64,000 bases of DNA from Eucriotettix oculatus (lineage: Eukaryota; Arthropoda; Insecta; Orthoptera; Tetrigidae): positions 65,946,784 to 66,010,783 of the forward strand of contig CM067382.1 in the NCBI GenBank assembly GCA_034510155.1. Direction: 5' to 3'. Below are positions 29,287 to 41,900 of the stretch, piece by piece. Every line of letters starts with the position of its first letter. The stretch's first letter is position 1. Made by a program: the position numbers and the translations under genes. Under the pieces are notes generated by a model. It was not told the DNA's origin and ran no database searches. It was given only the letters and a program-made list of their open reading frames with translations.

Positions 29287-29618
29287 CAGTCGTCCTCCCG
29301 ACAAGGGGGGGCGGGAGGGAAGGGTAGAGGGGGGCGGCGGGGGGCGATAGCAAAATACCCACTTGTGTCACGTACTAACAAAGTAGCAAAAATTCCCGCC
29401 TCATTGTAAGTCTTTGACGGAATGTTTTAAATCACGTAGGACTACAGATACAGAGAAAGTGGGTAAATTTAAGACATTAAGTTTTGTGTAAATTAAAAAA
29501 AAAATTACCACCAACAAGACTTTTTCTTCACTCTTTCTCTATATAAATACGTACCACAAGAAGAAGACGACGACCCTTGAAAGGAGTTCCAACGCAAAGT
29601 AATCAAAATTATTATTAT

Positions 29619-30725
29619 TTTTTAACTTCAAAAATCAATTGAAATTTTATAAGTCAATAAATCAATAATAAGACAATTCAGTGTAAATAAATAAAAAATA
29701 CTGCCGCCAACTTGACGAGTAAAAATTAAAAAAAAAATTAACATCAATTCAAGTTAATTAATAAGTCGTCTCCACGACGCAAAATTATCCACGTGTGTGT
29801 CCATTTAAAAAAAACTTACCTGATAAAGTCCACAGACGTGGACGAAACGTTATTATTATTATAATTATTATTTTAAATAAATGAAAAATTTTAACTGACA
29901 AATTGTCTGTATTATTATTTTTTATTTATTTACACTGAAATTGTCAGATTATTATTGATTTATTGACTTCCACAGTTGAAATTGATTTTTGAAATAAAGA
30001 AATATTGTTGTTTACTTTGCAAGTAATGATGGCTTCGTTGGGAAAATGTTAAAAAGTACTTCCGGCTCGTCAGTAAATTTTTATAAAAACTTAATATTTA
30101 TCCAATTTAATAACGTCGTCTCCACGACGTAAAATTATCCACATGTGTCCATTTAAAAAAAAACTTACCTGATAAAGTCCACAGATGTGGAAACGACGCT
30201 GTTTATAATTATATTAAATAAATATTAATTTAAATTTTTTTAAACGGATAAATTAGCTATATTTATTTTTAATTTATTTACACTGAATTGTCAGATTATT
30301 GATATATATTGACTTCTACAATTTGCAATTAATTTTTTAATAAAAGAAACAGAAATAATTATGATTACTTTGCAAGTAGTGATAGCTTCGTTGGGAAATT
30401 TAAAAAAAAAAATTATAAAGTACTCCCAACATGTCAGTAAATTTTTTATAAAACTTAATATCAATTCAATTTAATAAATAACGTCGTCGTCTCAACGACG
30501 CAAAATTATCCACACGTGTGTCCATTTAAAAAATTTACCTGAATTAGTCCACAGACGTGGTGGACGAAAAAGGTTTTTATTATTTAAAATAAATATTATT
30601 ATTATTATTTTTTATTTACACTGATTTATTGACTTACACGGTTGAAATTGATTTTTTTAAATAATAATAATAATAAAAAAGAAGTAATTTTGTTTACTTT
30701 GCAAGTAGTGATAGCATCGTTGGAA
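29619..30725 (+). repeat. Tandem array, three units of about 350-370 bp, each with a hammerhead-like hairpin
   Basis: Units begin near 29759, 30110 and 30477 with a cgtcgtctccacgacg-type palindrome. Then come atccac-gtgtgtcc and the hairpin cctgataaagtccac plus gtggacgaaacg. An AT-rich body follows, with tttatttacactgaa, gattattgat and ctttgcaagtagtgatagc. Bases 29629-29695 hold part of the body in inverted orientation. Confidence 0.75.
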
Positions 30726-30999
30726 CTCTGGGCCAGAGGTCGTCGTCGTCATCTTCTTCTTCTTCTTCTTATGGATAAATAGTGAAGAAAAATTCATAGA
30801 GTTTTCCACTAGAAAGTTCATGTTGTTAGCAATCCAATTTGAATGTCAGCCATATATATATTATTTTTTTCCCCAAGGATTTCGATAGTCTCGATGATAA
30901 TCGCCTTTCTTTCTTAGTCTTGTCCTCTTATACCTTCTGGTGTCGAGTTTGTTTTGGCCATTCTTTTAGTCAGTTTTGAGTTTTAAGTGTGCTGGTGAT

Positions 31000-31075
31000 T
31001 GGCCAACAGCACGGACACCCAACACCTATGAGGCAGTGACGCTAGCCACTAGACCACAGGATAATCATCTATAGA
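31000..31075 (-). pseudogene. tRNA-like fragment with box A only
   Basis: The reverse strand contains tggtctagtggctagcgtc, a plausible tRNA D-arm/box A, followed by an anticodon-arm-like stretch. The expected box B is not recognisable (gttgggtgtccgtg). Confidence 0.35.
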
Positions 31076-31149
31076 ACTGTCTAATGATTTAAAAATAGAT
31101 GCCAAAATTCAAGTAAAAAGCTGCGATTGATACGTTAGTTTTTCTTCGT

Positions 31150-31370
31150 ATTCCTTGGCTCTGCAGCCCGTTAAGGACCTTGGCCTCCCGAGTCGACTGC
31201 GGACTGCCGTCTTACATCACACATTCCCACCCGAATATGGAGTGAGTGATACGTGGTCAGGGTATCGATTCCTCCAGCAGTCTTACTCAAGACTCCGTGA
31301 CCGTGTGACGCCGCAAACTTCCCAAGTCCATGCCAGGATTCGAACCCGGGACCTTCGTCCAATCACAAAT
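31150..31370 (-). mobile_element. tRNA-derived SINE-like element, antisense
   Basis: The reverse strand has a perfect T arm, ccgggttcgaatcctgg (box B). About 140 bp later comes gcagtccgcagtcgactcgg, shared with 2960-3110. This is the same family as the (GAAA)n-tailed copy in the aGPCR intron. The 93-codon forward frame across it is not a gene. Confidence 0.65.
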
Positions 31371-31747
31371 GACTGCTTTTATTCATATATATACATACAT
31401 AAAAAATTAGTCTGTCTCTCAGCAAGTTTGCCCTGAATTTGGCTCCCAAACGTCTCGACGGATTTCATCGAAACTTTTATCAGAGGCTGAAACAGGAATT
31501 TCAACTTCCGTTTCCGTGTTGGTTCCACTTAGATATCTTGCAGGTTTTCCGAAGAAATGAATATAGATAATTGTTAAGAACCCAATTACTGTCGGGTATC
31601 ATGACCAATAAAACAAACCGCGCCAAATCTGCACTAGAAAATTCTCAGCTTAGCTTAATTTATAAATAAAGTACCTGAATTAATCTGATATTAATAAAAT
31701 CTCAAATAATAATGATGGCCAAAAGTCAGTAGCAGAATCTTGTATTA

Positions 31748-31795
31748 AAACGTTTCGTCGCCAACTTTCGGGGCTTCTTGAGGTTCATTCTACAA
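31748..31795 (-). repeat. Hairpin-motif copy (antisense)
   Basis: aaacgtttcgtcgccaactt is followed by ggggcttcttgaggttc. Reversed, this gives CTCAAGAAGCCCC, a loop and GGCGACGAAACG. Confidence 0.5.
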
Positions 31796-31842
31796 GGAAC
31801 TTATTTAACTACATATTCATAGATGAATACATATTGTATGTT

Positions 31843-32376
31843 TTTTTTTTGGTTAACAGGCTACATGAGGGTGATCCTGAAACAGGCAACTCCCCTTTAA
31901 TAGCATAGGAAGGGAATTGAAAAGGGGGGATGTGGAAGGTAGAGTAAGGTAGCCAAGGAAGGGTTAACTAGGGGCCCCCAGGGCTATGGTTTAAGGATCC
32001 TACCCTCATGGTGTTTTACCTTAAGAGATGCAGGGAAAACCCTAGAAAACCTGCATCAGGTAGGCTGCGCTTGGGCTACTATTCTCACGCCCTTCCCTAT
32101 GAATGACGGGAGACGAGTTTGCTGTGGGGACGCAGCATTCCCTTCTCCGTGTCTCCACCAGTTTCAGGAGGCAATTGGCCGACTGATCCAATGGGATCAG
32201 CGTGGACAACTCTTGCCATATGCCCAAGGTCTTTGACCCCAGTACATATACCTCCTAAAATAGGTGAAGGTGTCTCGGCATATGAGAACTTTGATAAAAA
32301 GTACCCACAGAGAGTGCAGGAGGCATTCCCGACATGATCAGGTAAGCCCCGCAGTCACTCTGGGCTGAAGCGCCTG
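31843..32376 (-). mobile_element. Family A element, antisense, with target-site duplication
   Basis: It is flanked by atattgtatgtt at 31831-31842 and 32377-32388, a perfect 12-bp duplication. Poly(T) is at the left and the 5' end (tgggctgaagcgcctg) at the right. This shows insertion by target-primed reverse transcription. Confidence 0.93.
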
Positions 32377-32388
32377 ATATTGTATGTT

Positions 32389-35300
32389 ATAGTTACTTAA
32401 AATTTAAAATGCCACTTACATCTTTGTAACGCAATTATTTATTAAACTACAAAAATTAGCATTTCAAAGATTCAAGAATGCACAGTTAAATAATTATAAT
32501 AATGAGCCACATATTCAATTTAAATTTTGCATATCTGCTTTTACATTTGATCTTAATGGGAAGCATTTCGCTCACCAATCTAGAATAATAATATCTTTCC
32601 ATATTACCCCAATAAATCCTGTGCTTTTTTAAATATATGTATGTTTTGTTAACTCTTTAAGTTTGAAAAATACTTTTTAATTCATATTGGAAGCTTGCGC
32701 TTGGTCTGACCAATATAAATAACAAACAACCTCTGCAATCCGAACACTGAATTTTTATACCAAACATTTTGTTTATCAAAATTATTTTTAAAAATCTTTA
32801 GAACTTTTAACTAAATTAAAATTATTAAAAGATCAAAATGTTACCCAAACACCGTAGTTAATTAATTTATTCTGTATTTTCTCTAAAGAAGGTAAAACAC
32901 TGTACAGATACTGGTTGTGGGTGAATTATTTTTATAAAAACAAAGGATTTAATCTACTAATATATTTATTAATGAAATTGGGAGGATAAGAATCATAAAA
33001 ACGAAATAAAAAATACTGCCAAATAAGAGAGAGAAAAAATTTGTATTTAATTAATATCAATACAAGGTTTCATCCAATTACTTAATTCCTACCCAATTAA
33101 TTTCATCCAGAAACGCATCAAAATTCCAAATTTTTGTCATACTTACCCGAAGAAGTTCACAAAGTTGTATTTATATTAATTAAATTTATTTGAAGACTTA
33201 TTTAGCTGTATTTTTATTTATTTATGATTAAACCCAATGTCAGAAAAATGAGTTTAAAAATAGAATTACTAAGTACTTTGCCCCCAATTTCTCCTTTTCG
33301 AATTTGTGATCTTGTCTACAAAATCTTTTATGTTGGATGGGGTGATTTGAATTAATTGAATCTTTGGGTTGATTTAATTTTCTACCCGAGTAGGGATATT
33401 TTTAAAAGCAATTACCAAGAACTTCATCCAAAGATCAATTTTCTGACAGTAAGTAAAATAAATAAATTAAAATAAGGGTAAATACAACTTTTCATTCATG
33501 TTAGTGTACTTCAGAAGGTATGTTCTGGAGACAATTGAAGCATTTTTTTATGAAACGTGTAAAGTCTTTAATTTATAAATTTAACAACATTTTTGTAAAG
33601 TATATAAATTGTTTCAAACCAAAAGAGGTTGTTAAATTTAGAAATTTTGACTTGCACGTATATAAAGGTTTTGATATAAATAACTGAATCGATAAAGTGT
33701 CAACCAAAAATTTGAACTAAATGTCAACCAAAGTATTAAATCTTTAAAACAAAATTGTCGAATATATAATTAAAAATTGCACTTATATAAAGGTTTTATT
33801 ATAAATAACTTAATCAGACTTGAGAAAAAAAAATTGTTAAATTGTCACCTGAAGTCCACATAGATGGACGAAGCGTTGTATTTATACTAACTAAATGTTA
33901 ATTAAATTTTTTTGCTGACATATTTAGCCATATTTTCATATATGAACACTTTATCATTATAACTTTCCTGAAGTTAGCTTAATAAAGTATTCGCTAACTG
34001 GCAAACGCAGGTATATTCACAAAATAATACTAATTTATAAATGATTATGATCTAGGACAGTGAAAACTTTGTAAAGAAAAAAATAATGAATAAAAAAATT
34101 AAGAATGGGGAACTGGATGGATTATTATTTAATAATAAGAATTGAATACAATCGCTCAAAAAAAATCAAGAAATATTTTAATGTAATTATTTTCCTAATG
34201 CATTGTAGAAGTGAATATGTATTTCTACTTCGGACGTAAACAACGCAGCAGATAAGATTGAGACGCACACTGAATCAGAATTTATGATAAGATTTGCTTA
34301 ACTGATTGACACGCGTGGACTTTTTATAAAAAAATCTCAAGAGCACATTGACATTAAATTAAATATTTTAGGCCGTTTAAAATTACTGGAAGATGTATCC
34401 GATGATCAGGGAGAGTATTTAATTAAATTATTATCGTTGGAAATTACTTTTTTTCGGTTGGAATTATATGATCTTTGTTTCTGGTTGTCTTTTTTTTTCG
34501 CGACGAGTGTATTTAAATGTAATCTGTGGAAAGTGTACAATTTATTGGTTTAAATGGGTAGAATTAGTTATAATCATTTACGATAATAAAGGGAATGTTC
34601 TAACGCACGTAAAGTCCTTGAGATGTGTTTTCATGCTGAGCAGTCGCGGTATGTGTCCATTAGTGGAACGCATTAGTGATAAATACATAATATATTAAAT
34701 ATATAACTATCTGTTAAGAAAAAGCGACCGTTTTCATCTCCATTATGAGACTTCATCAGGCTTCCAACAAACATAATACTACAATAAATTAATTCCGAGT
34801 TCTACGTTACAATTTTGAATTTTTATATAAATAACATGCTTAGCAAATACATCATATATTTCTCCCTTTGACTCCCTCAGTCGAAAAGATTATTGAATTT
34901 GCATGTGAAGAATTTGGTGGCTCACATGGACCATCTTCAAGCGACAGTTACGGCCCAAAATTATGTGTAACAATGAGCGATTCAGGCAGTTTGAATTTTA
35001 ACAATGGAGAAGAAGAATATTATTACAAGAAAAGAGTAATTTTGTTCAAATTATTCGCGTTATTTTTTTAACATTGAAGGGTTGCACAGCCTGATTGATA
35101 TACAACATTTCACTCACTCATAATTCTCGAGAAGTAATTTTTTTTTTCAGTTTCACTGTCGGGTAGGAAACCTTCAAATTGCACCGAAATGAGTAACGAA
35201 AAAAATATATAATTAATCTACCTTGTAAATGACCCAACGACTCATTTTTTTTGGGTCATTTTTGACTGATCTAATTTTTCAGTAGAGAACTAATACAAAA

Positions 35301-36095
35301 AAAAATTCGATTACATTTAGAAAATACATTAGGAGAACGGAATAGCGAGGTAGAACGGGATAACCATTTCTTAACAGGATTGTTCTCGAATCTAGTAAAT
35401 AGCCTTTAACAGAAAACTTGACGAAACGTAATTTTAAATGAATAACACGAATATGGGAAATAAAATACGGTAAAAATAAATTGCGATAATATTAAACTGC
35501 TGAAATTTAAAACTAAAAAAAAGTGAGAAAATCTAAGAAGAATAAAAGGCAAAAAAATAAAGTAATGAATAAAGATAATTTAATAAAATATCTAGTAGCA
35601 TTTCAAATACTTTCAATTCAGTGATGACGGAAGGAGAATTGTACTACGAAATTATTAGGCAAAAAAAAAATTAAAGGGGAGAGAGAGAAAAGAGACAGAG
35701 CGTGGTGCATGTTTTTGGCTTGGACTGGACGAACCTCTTATCCTCTACAGTGAAAAGATACGGTTTTGGGCAGAGGTCATCGCGGCGATTAAACACTCCG
35801 GTGCAAAGGCACAGTAAAATAGCTTTCCAAAGGACTTCACAAAAATACCAATGTTCAATGGATACAGAAAATTGCCGCACATCAGGTTTTTTTTTAGCGT
35901 TTTTGGACGATGAAATATAAAACTTAATCTATCATTGGTCAAGTCAACTATTCTCATCATTGTCTGAGCTCATAAATTACCTATATAGTTTGCCCTTGCC
36001 ATCAGACGTCATTCATTCCTGGTCTTTCCTCTTCTTCTTTTACACATTATTACCTTTGTATGGAGAAAATAATTTATTCTTAGAACATTATTAAT
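32389..36095. other. AT-rich intergenic stretch with three hairpin motifs
   Basis: Hairpin motifs lie at 33140-33240 (+, GAAAC part lost), 33843-33950 (+, gtccacatagatggac stem) and 34728-34760 (-). A 67-codon frame at 34868-35071 (VEKIIEFACEEFGG, acceptor-like ctccctcag just before) could be an orphan exon but has no supporting partner. No other gene is seen. Confidence 0.4.
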
Positions 36096-36995
36096 ACTTC
36101 AAATTTTCACGCTGCCTTCCATATAATGCTTTAAAGATAAATGTTTAGACCATAATTATCCCAAATATAAATATTTATGCATCAGCTGGGTAATTAATTA
36201 TATTTATGTGTCAAAATCTGCACCCAATGTTCTTTCTTTCTTACACTTTCACCTTGATCCCACAAATATTTTTACATAAATTTCTTATATATATTTGGAG
36301 TGATATATTTCATTTATCAGATAATTAATTACCTAAATTTTCAAAATGAATTTAATTTTTTTTCTTCACTTTCACCTTCATTCCGAAGTAGCTAATCAAT
36401 CCACCGAAGATCTACCTACTTAATTTTTGGCTAATATTTGTCATTTTTTAAAAAAAAACAAAATATTTATTCTTCAGCTGGGTAATTAATTATTTTTATG
36501 TGTCAAAATCTTCACCCAGTTGTCCTTCTTTTCTGACACTTTCACCTTGATCCCAATGTAATTGAAAATCCAAAGCCCTTACCTGGCAAATATTTTTACT
36601 TAAATTTATGATATATAAAAATATATATATATATATATATTTGGAGAGATATTTTATCATCAGACAGATTTAAGATTCTGAGGTTTGCTTTCCAGTTTCT
36701 CCTTTATTCCAAAGTAACTAACAATCCACCAAAGACCTAACCTATTTAATAAAAGGAAATATTTTTGCAGAGAAAATATTTATTCTTCAGCTGGGTAATT
36801 AATTATATTTATGTGTCAAAATATTCATCCAATCTTCTCCTTTCTCTTATACTTTCATCCTCCATCCAGTGTAATTGAAAATCCAAAGGCCTTAAATGAC
36901 AAATATTTTTACCTAAATTTCTGTAGGTTTATATACATATAAAAAGAGAGATTTTATTCATCAGACAGATAACTGAGCGCCAAACTTTTCAGAAG
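36096..36995. repeat. Repeat B tandem array, about three units of 290-310 bp
   Basis: The landmark cagctgggtaattaatta recurs near 36185, 36476 and 36786. Each unit also carries tttcaccttgatcc- or tttcatcctccatcc-type text, a caaatatttttac phrase and a short AT run. The last unit abuts family A exactly as at 14622/14623. Confidence 0.8.
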
Positions 36996-37146
36996 TTTAA
37001 GGATCCTACCCTCATGGTGTTTCACCTTAAGAGATGCAGGGAAAACCCTAGAAAACCTGCATCAGGTAGGGTACTATTCTCACGCCCTTCCTTCCGAATG
37101 ACGGGAGACGAGTTTGCTGTGAGGGTCGCAGCATTCCCTTCTTCTC
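36996..37146 (-). mobile_element. Family A fragment attached to repeat B
   Basis: It begins at tttaaggatcctaccctcat and stops after cgcagcattcccttctt. The join to repeat B (caaacttttcagaag) matches the join at 14.62 kb (caaacttttgagaag). Confidence 0.8.
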
Positions 37147-37972
37147 CAACAACATATTCTCCCTTTAATGTAGAATTGTTCCCACTTCATGTATTTTAAA
37201 AGTAGATGACATCAAATCAAAATAACTCACGTGCAACGGATGCCCGATAAAAAAAAAGAAATCCAAAACAGGTATTGTTATGGACACCTCGCGGATAGAA
37301 TAAAATAGGGAGACCGAGAAGAAGACGATGGGCGAGAGGGAATAGACAAATAGATAAAGGAAAGAGAAATATCTGGATGAATATAGAAGAGTCGTAAAAC
37401 GGCGTGGAACGTTCTAAACCGACACACACACACACACACAGACAATATATGCATTGCTTCATAATACAATTTTTGTATATTCCAAGAATATATAGTATTT
37501 ATGTATGTATATCTTATTCATATTTGCTTTTTTCCTCATCAGAGGATTAATGGAACTAAGAAATTTATTCTTTAATAAAACCTTGGGTTCCCAGTCAAAA
37601 AAAAGAAGAATTTATTGTTGTTTTACAGGATTTATTTTTAGATTCAGTTAATGAACCATAAACTTACAATTTTTAAGTAGGAGCTAAAATTCAAGTACAC
37701 AACATTGAAATAATTAATTCTTATTATAAACATTTCATCATAAATGTTATACAATAAACAAATATATTTTATTGGCTTTTTTTTCACCTTTGGAGACATT
37801 ATACTTTATTGATAATAATTTACTTGACCTGTTTTCTAGATTCAATAACAGGTCTGTTTAGCAATATTTTTCTTTTGTTGGTACATTTTTTTACATAGAT
37901 ATAAATATGTATGAATACAATAATAAAGTATATGCGTATATTTAAATTTGTTTTAGGATGTAAGATCATCAT

Positions 37973-38325
37973 TTTTTTTTTGGATAACAGGCTACATGAG
38001 GGTGATCCTGAAACAGGCAACTCCCCTTTAATAGCATAGGACGGGAATTGAAAAGGGGGGATGCGGAAGGTAGAGCAAGGTAGCCAAGGGTTAACTAGGG
38101 CCCCCGGGCTATGGTTTAAGGATCCTACCCTCATGGTGTTTCACCTAAAGAGATGCAGGGAAAACCCTAGAAAACCTGCATCAGGTAGGTCGGGCATTGG
38201 GGTTACTATTCTCACGCCCTTCCTTCCGAATGACGGGAGACGAGCCTGCTGTGGGGTCGCAGCATTCCCCTCTCCGTGTCTCCACCAGCTTCAGGAGGCA
38301 GTTGGCCCCTGACTGATCCAATGGG
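37973..38325 (-). mobile_element. Family A element, antisense, 5'-truncated, with target-site duplication
   Basis: The duplication agatcatcat is at 37963-37972 and 38326-38335. The element stops inside gactgatccaatggg, so this is a truncated insertion with a clean duplication, as for LINE-mobilised elements. Confidence 0.92.
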
Positions 38326-38909
38326 AGATCATCATCTGTTACACTAGTTTTATTATTATATTATTTTCGTGGTTGAGAGACTGAAGGAGAGAATTCTTAA
38401 TTTCTTTGTCTCCTCCTCCTCATCCTTTCCACCTTTATACATTTTGTTTGTGAAACAACTCCGGGTGTTTTCCGGTTACGATCCACGTGTTTCCGGATCT
38501 CCTCCATGACGCGTTGGTCGAGTAGTAGTTTGTAGGTTCAAACTTTTTTAACTAATTTTATACTCTAATTATTTATGACTGTATTTGTATTAGCAGAGTT
38601 ATGTAATTTGTTGTTTAAGATAATTACTTGAATAATCTTACTATTACTATAATTTATATTCTATTTTATGTTATATTTCTCATTTCCGCGAGATTATTCC
38701 AACGGTCGAGTAACAATTATGAATAAGTAATTTCAATAGGGATTACTTCTTCGGCTGAAGTTTTTTGTATCGAGGACAACGGAGAGTCGCCTTGGATGGT
38801 ATTGGTTGTAAAGGGGAAGGGGGAAGGGGAGGGAGGGGTTGATTTATAAGTGGCTGGCTTTTATTTAATCTCTCCCCCTCCTCTCCGTGTCCCTGTTTCA
38901 GGTTCCGAG

Positions 38910-41900
38910 ATGGCTGGACCGAAAGATCCCGAAAACTTCTTCACGTCTTTCGTGATAAGACCCGTCTTCCTCATCTCGTCGACTCTCGTCGTCCTGGTAG
39001 CCTTGAAGAACTCGGTGACATGGTCAGTATATATATCTATATCTATCTGAGTCATTGTTTATTTACATATTAGTCAAGAGACCACGAAACAACACGGAAA
39101 TGTTGTACCGTGTCGCAATTATATGGGTTTTTCCCCTCCAATAAAATATTTATAACCTTTAATATTCCCTTTTACGACTCTTTGATTTATAATTATTAGC
39201 CTAAGGACTGTGTAGGTCCTTGGACGTGGTCTATAAATTTACCTTCTACGCATTGCCCTGTCCTCGCCTTCTTCCTCACTTCTAGTCGTCTAGCAGCTGT
39301 ACTCTTCTTTTCCTTCCACGTGGTGTCATGGCATGTCCGATCCACTTTTCACCTTCTCTTAAGGAACTGTAGTCAAGATGGACCATTTCGCCGTCATTTA
39401 CGCTTCTTATAAACCTCTTCTTTCCATATCTGTCCACTTCATTTCTTTTTCTCTTTCAATTCTTGTCCAACACCACATTTCAAAACCTTCCGGGTATCTC
39501 TTTCTTTCCCCTCTTTCTTAACCTCCACATTTCCGATCCATGCAAAAATCCCCGCTCTTTAAAAGGTTCCTGTTTTCCATTTTCCTTAGCAATGGCCCTT
39601 ATTCATCTCCTTCTTGACGGTTTGCCATCATTCGACAAAAAGAAAAATGGATGGTTCCTTCCGACAATTTTTGTAATTTGTTTCCCCCACAAATATATAT
39701 GTTTTAACAATTAAAATAACCGACAAAGACAATTAAAAGGGAATCTTTTTTTTTTTGGTTAACAGGGGCTACATGAGGGTGATCCTGAAACAGGCAACTC
39801 CCCTTTAATAGCATAGGAAGGAAATTGAAGAGGGGGGATGAGGAAGGTAGAGCAAGGTAGCCTAGCAAAGGTTAACTAGGGCCCCCGGGCTATGGTTTAA
39901 GGATCCTACCCTCATGGTGTTTCACCTAAAGAGATGCAGGGAAAACCCTAAAAAACCTGCATCAGGTAGGTCGGGCAATTAACTTTCACCCTCCCCTGTT
40001 CTATATATAAGTTAAACAGCATTGGCGACAGACTACTACATCCTTGTCTTACTTCTTTCTTAATTTCTGCTTTCTTTTCTTTTCTTTATTTTCTATTCTA
40101 ATTACTGCTGTGTGTAGAGGTTATGGTGGAGAAGTCTCCTTTCTCCCTATTTCATCCCTGCGCTCTTCAAATTCAGATTATGAGAGAATTAAAAATACAG
40201 ATAACAAGCTTATCTATTTGTTTCTACGCTGATAATAAAAGGCTTGTTTACTTTGTATTTCTACACACAACGCCGTGTCGGTATCGTAAAAAAGGCAGAG
40301 AGATACAACTAAAAATAAAATTTAGAGCAAACAATTACACATATATATATGTTCTTATCTACTTATGTTTAGAGCTTTACGGGGAATTGCTGTAGCAGTT
40401 CGCTTATTATCTACATGTATTATTCGCTCCGAATTTGTGAGCCAAATACATGTGACATTACCTGATGCTTTCAATAGTAATGTGGCAACAGCTGTTGATG
40501 ATGGTGGCCTTTTAAAAGCTTATCTTTCTTTTTTCTTTCTTCTTCTTTCTTTCATTCATTCGCCCTTTTTCTCTTTCTCTTTCTGTGTATCTCTCTTCCT
40601 TTCTTTGTTTCTCTCTCTCTTTCTTTCTTTCTTTGTTTCTCTCTTTCTTTCTTTTTATTTCTCTCTGTCTCTTCCTTTCTTTCTTTCTCTGTTTCCTTTT
40701 CTTTCTCTCTTTTTTGCTTTCTTTCTTTCTTATATACATTTTTTTTCATTTTATTTTTGTACGCCATCATAGATTCCGCTACAGACAGACCAACAACCGG
40801 AACAACGTTCTTACCAAGTAATAACCATAATAAATGGCGTGAACGTAGTCCTGGGGAAAAGAGTTCAGCAAGACGATTAATAGAATTTTAATAATTTGAT
40901 TAATTATTCTTTTTATGAATCCATTATGAGTAAATAATCATAAGGAATACAGCACAGGATGTGTACACTGGTATTCATGCATGCATATGTGTCTATAATG
41001 TGTTCTAATTCTCACGTTTTTTTTTCTCCTCCAAGCCTCACAATCCTTTCCTTTTTAGAATGAGAGGAATAACCGGAACAGTCTCATAAAATGTCTTCAT
41101 TGTATATACAACAACATTTAAAGGAAGCTCTCGAACTTATTTATCAGCAACACACAGCGCATCGTCGTTAACAATGTGTATTCACATAGTATTGACTGTC
41201 AGTCAGTCAGTCAGGACAGTAACAGGACACTATGAAGATTTAACTGTGTGAATATATATATTGTTAATGACGGATCGCTGTGTGTTGCACAACCTTGAGG
41301 CTGCGGGAGTTTCCTCTGCTGCAGGCGCTTCAGCCCGGAGTGACTGCGAGGCTTACCTGATCATGTCGGGAATGCCTCCTGCACTCTCTCTCTGGGTATT
41401 GCTTTTTATCAAAGTTCTCACATGCCGAGACACCTTCACCTATTTTAGGAGGTATATGTACCGGGGTCAAAGACCTTGGGCATATGGCAAGAGTTGTCCA
41501 CGCTGATCCCATTGGATCAGTCGAGGGGCCAACTGCCTCCTGAAACTGGTGGAGACACGGAGAAGGGAATGCTGCGACCCTCCCACAGCAGACTCGTCTC
41601 CCGTCATTCACAGGGAAGGGCGTGAGAATAGTACCCAATGCCCGACCTACCTGATGCAGGTTTTCTAGGGTTTTCCCTCCCTGCATCTATCTCTTTAGGT
41701 GAAACACCATGAGGGTAGGATCCTTAAACCATAGCCCGGGGGCCCTAGTTAACCCTTGCTGGACTACCTTGCTCTACCTTCCGCATCCCCCCTTTTCAAT
41801 TCCCTTCCTATGTTATTAAAGGGGAGTTGCCTGTTTCAGGATCACCCTCATGTAGCCTGTTAACCAAAAAAAAAAAAAAATCGCTGTGTGTTGCTGATAA

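Noticed and set aside
29815..29860. Calling a functional hammerhead ribozyme
   Set aside because: The core has a G-to-A change and an inserted A, and stems I and III could not be formed; reported only as hammerhead-like.
40365..40821. Ser/Phe/Leu-rich frames around the (TTTC)n tract
   Set aside because: Low-complexity translation of a pyrimidine repeat.
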